Assembly (NCBI GenBank): GCA_027296055.1
Contig: JAPUJT010000047.1
Span: 1 to 64,000 of the forward strand
Source: Planctomycetota bacterium
GTDB taxonomy: Bacteria > Planctomycetota > JAPUJT01
DNA length: 64,000 bases
Direction of reading: 5' to 3'
Shown here: in pieces, positions 61,690 through 64,000 of the stretch
How the letters are laid out: each line of letters starts with the position of its first letter
How positions within the stretch are numbered: the stretch's first letter is position 1
The notes under the pieces: model-generated
What the model was told of the DNA's origin: nothing
Databases searched by the model: none
The model's input: only the letters and a program-made list of their open reading frames with translations
Made by a program: the position numbers and the translations under genes

Positions 61690-63822
61690 TTACCGCGAAG
61701 GTAATTCCTGCCGGAAATGGGGCCCGAGGCCCGATCGGCGCCCAGAGGCAATCAGCAGGACCACCAAGGCGTAGCAGATGGCCACGACGACCGCCAGGGC
61801 GTTGTAACCGATCGCCATGCTGGCGTACTCGAGGAGGCCCCCGACACTGGCGCCGAGGAGGTTCCAGCCGAAGATGTGCTCCGCCACAGGCTGGTCCCGG
61901 AAGCTCACGCTGAAGATCATGTTGGCGAAGAAGATCGGCGAGAAGGTCATCAGGCTGGCGAGGACGAATCGCAGCAGGCCACTCTCGATGTAGAGCAGGT
62001 TGCTCACCGGATAAAAGAAGACGGCCAGGCATGACGCGATGAGCAAGGCGGAGACCACGGGCAGGACGGAAGGATGTCGGAGGAGAGACGCACACCAGTT
62101 GGCGGCCAGCACGAGCACGAGGACGGCCACGAAGACCAGGGATGTGTTGATCCACGTGGTCCCGAAGAGGAGGCTGAACTGCACGATAGACTTCGTCTCG
62201 AGGAGCAGGAAGGCCACCCCCATCAGGAAGAACGCGATCTTGGTCGCAGGGGCAACGCGGGCCTCCCCTCTAATGCGGCTCAACCGGCGCTGGAGGAGTG
62301 CCATGGCGAGGACGATCAGCCCCACTCCGACCAGCGCCATCATGTATACGCCCGGCATCCCCCGCTTCTTCAGGTAGGGAAACGGCCAGTCATCGGTCGG
62401 GATATCAATGTCGGGATCGAAGAGAGCGGGGGGAGCCTCCGCCGACGTCAGGCGGCCGACGAGGAGGGACGCTATCGTCCGCCTCTGGAAGATGACGCGA
62501 GGATACTTCCCTGTCGCGACGTGGATCATCTTCTGGTACTTCTCCACGAGCCAAGCTCGACGGTATTCGTTGTAGAGAGAGATGTCTCCCGTCTCGCTTA
62601 GCAGCCCGTACGCCCTTCGGATCGAGTCCTCCGTGAAGAGGTAGTTCTCGAGGCGTAACTGACTCATTGCGCTGACCCGTATGAGCGAATCGGTGAGGGC
62701 AAAGATGATGAGGTCATAGCGACGCTCCGTTCGAGCCATGAAGGCGCGTCCGTCGTCGACGATCAGGTTCACCCTCGAATCGGAATAGGGTTGTTCGGGA
62801 TGGTATCGCCGTCCCAGCTCGGCGATGACCGGATCGATCTCGACGGCATCAACGATCTCCGCTCCGTTCGCGAGGGCAACGGCCACGTCGTTGCCTGTCC
62901 CGGCGCCGATGATGAGGACGGTCCGGTAGGGCTCGAGCCCCACCTCCTTCCGATATTCGTGGGGTCTCATGTAAATGGGTCTCCGGAGCTCCTCCAGTCG
63001 ATAGAGGTCTTGATGCTGGATGCCGTTCACGTAGACCTTCTTCCACGAAGGGTTGCTCAGACCGTCCGTGTACTCGATCTTCTGATAGGGCGACCAGTGA
63101 ACCTCGACCGATCCTTGATAGTAAGGCTCCCAGAGGAGCCGTGAATCTTGGTTCAGGGCCAGGAGGAAGATCACGGCAAAGGAGAGAGGGATGTAGAGGA
63201 GCAGCTTCACCGGTCCTCGCTCCATGGCGCCCATGAAGAACGGAACGGCGATCAGGAACCAGTAGGGGGCGGGGACCTGATACCAGGAAAGGAGCATGAA
63301 CGTGAGGATGCCGCAAACCGAGCCCGAGATATCGAGAGTATAGGAAACCAGGGGCGGAAAGAGTCGAAAGAGCTTTGCCGTTCGCTGCGAGATCAGCGCG
63401 AAGATCACCGCCACGGACAGGAACCAGAATCCGAACATGAAGTAGCTCGCCACACCACTGGCCTCGGGCGTGCCGGTGAAATAGACCTCGCCTCCGATCT
63501 CACCGCCGCTGGTCCCGAAGCTCGGGAAGCTGGGGCTAAAAAATCTGACGAAGAGGATGAGGAGGAGGAGGGTGAGGGCGGCTCCATGGTAGAGCCGAGG
63601 AGAGCTTTCCGCGGGGACGAGATGATGGAGGAGAAACCCGAATCCCATCCCGAGGAAGACGGCGAGGAGAACGAGATTGGGGAAGTAGCCGAGGTTCCAG
63701 ATGTTGCCGGCCAGGTACCGGATGAGGACGAGCTCGAGGAAGAGCGTGAGAAACCCGAGGAGAAACAGCCGTGGGGCGTCAAACCGTCCCGGAGAGATGG
63801 CAGGAGGGTCTCCCGTGCTCAT
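61690..63822 (-). CDS. Polytopic membrane protein with spermidine-synthase-like domain
   Basis: 710 residues from ATG 63822; the frame continues upstream without a better start, and the ribosome binding site is weak. About seven hydrophobic segments (LFLLGFLTLFLELVLIRYLAG, LVLLAVFLGMGFGFLLHHLVP) precede a Rossmann-type domain with TVLIIGAGTGNDVAVALANGAEIVDAVEIDPVIAELGRRYHPEQPYSDSRVNLIVDDGRAFM, the spermidine synthase-like SAM fold. A second membrane region follows (AFFLMGVAFLLLETKSIVQFSLLFG and others). Such fusions are annotated as fused MFS/spermidine synthases; polyamine synthesis is not demonstrated. Confidence 0.88.
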   Translation of the reverse strand: MSTGDPPAISPGRFDAPRLFLLGFLTLFLELVLIRYLAGNIWNLGYFPNLVLLAVFLGMGFGFLLHHLVPAESSPRLYHGAALTLLLLILFVRFFSPSFPSFGTSGGEIGGEVYFTGTPEASGVASYFMFGFWFLSVAVIFALISQRTAKLFRLFPPLVSYTLDISGSVCGILTFMLLSWYQVPAPYWFLIAVPFFMGAMERGPVKLLLYIPLSFAVIFLLALNQDSRLLWEPYYQGSVEVHWSPYQKIEYTDGLSNPSWKKVYVNGIQHQDLYRLEELRRPIYMRPHEYRKEVGLEPYRTVLIIGAGTGNDVAVALANGAEIVDAVEIDPVIAELGRRYHPEQPYSDSRVNLIVDDGRAFMARTERRYDLIIFALTDSLIRVSAMSQLRLENYLFTEDSIRRAYGLLSETGDISLYNEYRRAWLVEKYQKMIHVATGKYPRVIFQRRTIASLLVGRLTSAEAPPALFDPDIDIPTDDWPFPYLKKRGMPGVYMMALVGVGLIVLAMALLQRRLSRIRGEARVAPATKIAFFLMGVAFLLLETKSIVQFSLLFGTTWINTSLVFVAVLVLVLAANWCASLLRHPSVLPVVSALLIASCLAVFFYPVSNLLYIESGLLRFVLASLMTFSPIFFANMIFSVSFRDQPVAEHIFGWNLLGASVGGLLEYASMAIGYNALAVVVAICYALVVLLIASGRRSGLGPHFRQELPSR

Positions 63823-64000
63823 GGCGACGGATTGATACCATAATCGGATCGGCAGATCGACCCGGCGTCGGAGCTCTGGCTTAAAATTCGACGCGTATTG
63901 GAAGGTCGCGCCGGACGGATGGGAGATCTTTCCCGGGGAGACGAGAGAAGAGGCACCTCGAGTGACCGGCGAAGGCCCCCCTGAGCACACCTCATCTCCC

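Overview
The window looks like a chromosomal contig from a GC-rich, Gram-negative bacterium, most likely a member of Planctomycetota or a close relative (inference). The case rests on gene content: WD40 proteins with a HEAT-like tail, PQQ-propeller and terpenoid-cyclase-like toroid pairs beside MoxR/DUF58/BatA-type genes, inactive HtrA-like paralogues, an NPCBM-type protein, PEGA/zinc-ribbon small proteins, many lipoproteins, and an ECF sigma/anti-sigma pair. I saw no rRNA, tRNA, CRISPR array, phage module or complete insertion sequence.

Layout. 1-4.0 kb: a partial family 2 glycosyltransferase and secreted lipoproteins (FN3 plus delta-60 repeats, a truncated RCC1-type gene, a lectin-like protein). 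4.2-8.5 kb: Nudix hydrolase, PEP carboxykinase, citrate synthase and a site-2 protease, all on the minus strand. 8.8-11.4 kb: a Cys-rich lipoprotein with a strong terminator, then XdhC. 11.4-19 kb (minus): LemA, a TPM protein and a nucleotidyltransferase-like protein, then an HTH-TM-coiled-coil protein, a basic Cys protein, a PDZ protein and a VWA protein. 19.3-20.6 kb: ECF sigma factor and anti-sigma partner, followed by a cluster of 23-bp inverted repeats. 20.9-25.6 kb (minus): NtrC-type regulator, histidine kinase, BtuF-like and CinA/MoaB-like proteins.

25.7-50.4 kb is the core of the window: fifteen plus-strand genes with mostly overlapping or very short junctions. They encode a PEGA lipoprotein, a 53-residue zinc-ribbon protein, a duplicated PQQ-propeller/toroid pair, MoxR, DUF58, a BatA-like VWA protein, a lipoprotein, a second membrane VWA protein, a DUF4175-like protein, a long coiled-coil protein, a TPR-like protein and two 13-14-bladed WD40 proteins. 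I read this as one envelope-associated system: a MoxR/VWA assembly or remodelling machine together with its secreted scaffold proteins. Its substrate is unknown.

Facing this locus at 50.4-50.9 kb is a thioredoxin-like gene in which two consecutive in-frame TGA codons sit at the active-site position. A perfect 8-bp stem-loop follows at a distance suited to a bacterial SECIS element. It may be a selenoprotein; it may also be a pseudogene.

51-58.4 kb (plus): a TVP38/TMEM64 membrane protein coupled to a MerA-like flavoprotein, an NPCBM-type protein, and three tandem HtrA-like proteins of which only the first keeps the catalytic triad. A REP-like hairpin ends this block. 58.5-64 kb (minus): a TPMT-like methyltransferase, two IPT/TIG lipoproteins (one with a VWA domain) and a polytopic spermidine-synthase-like protein.
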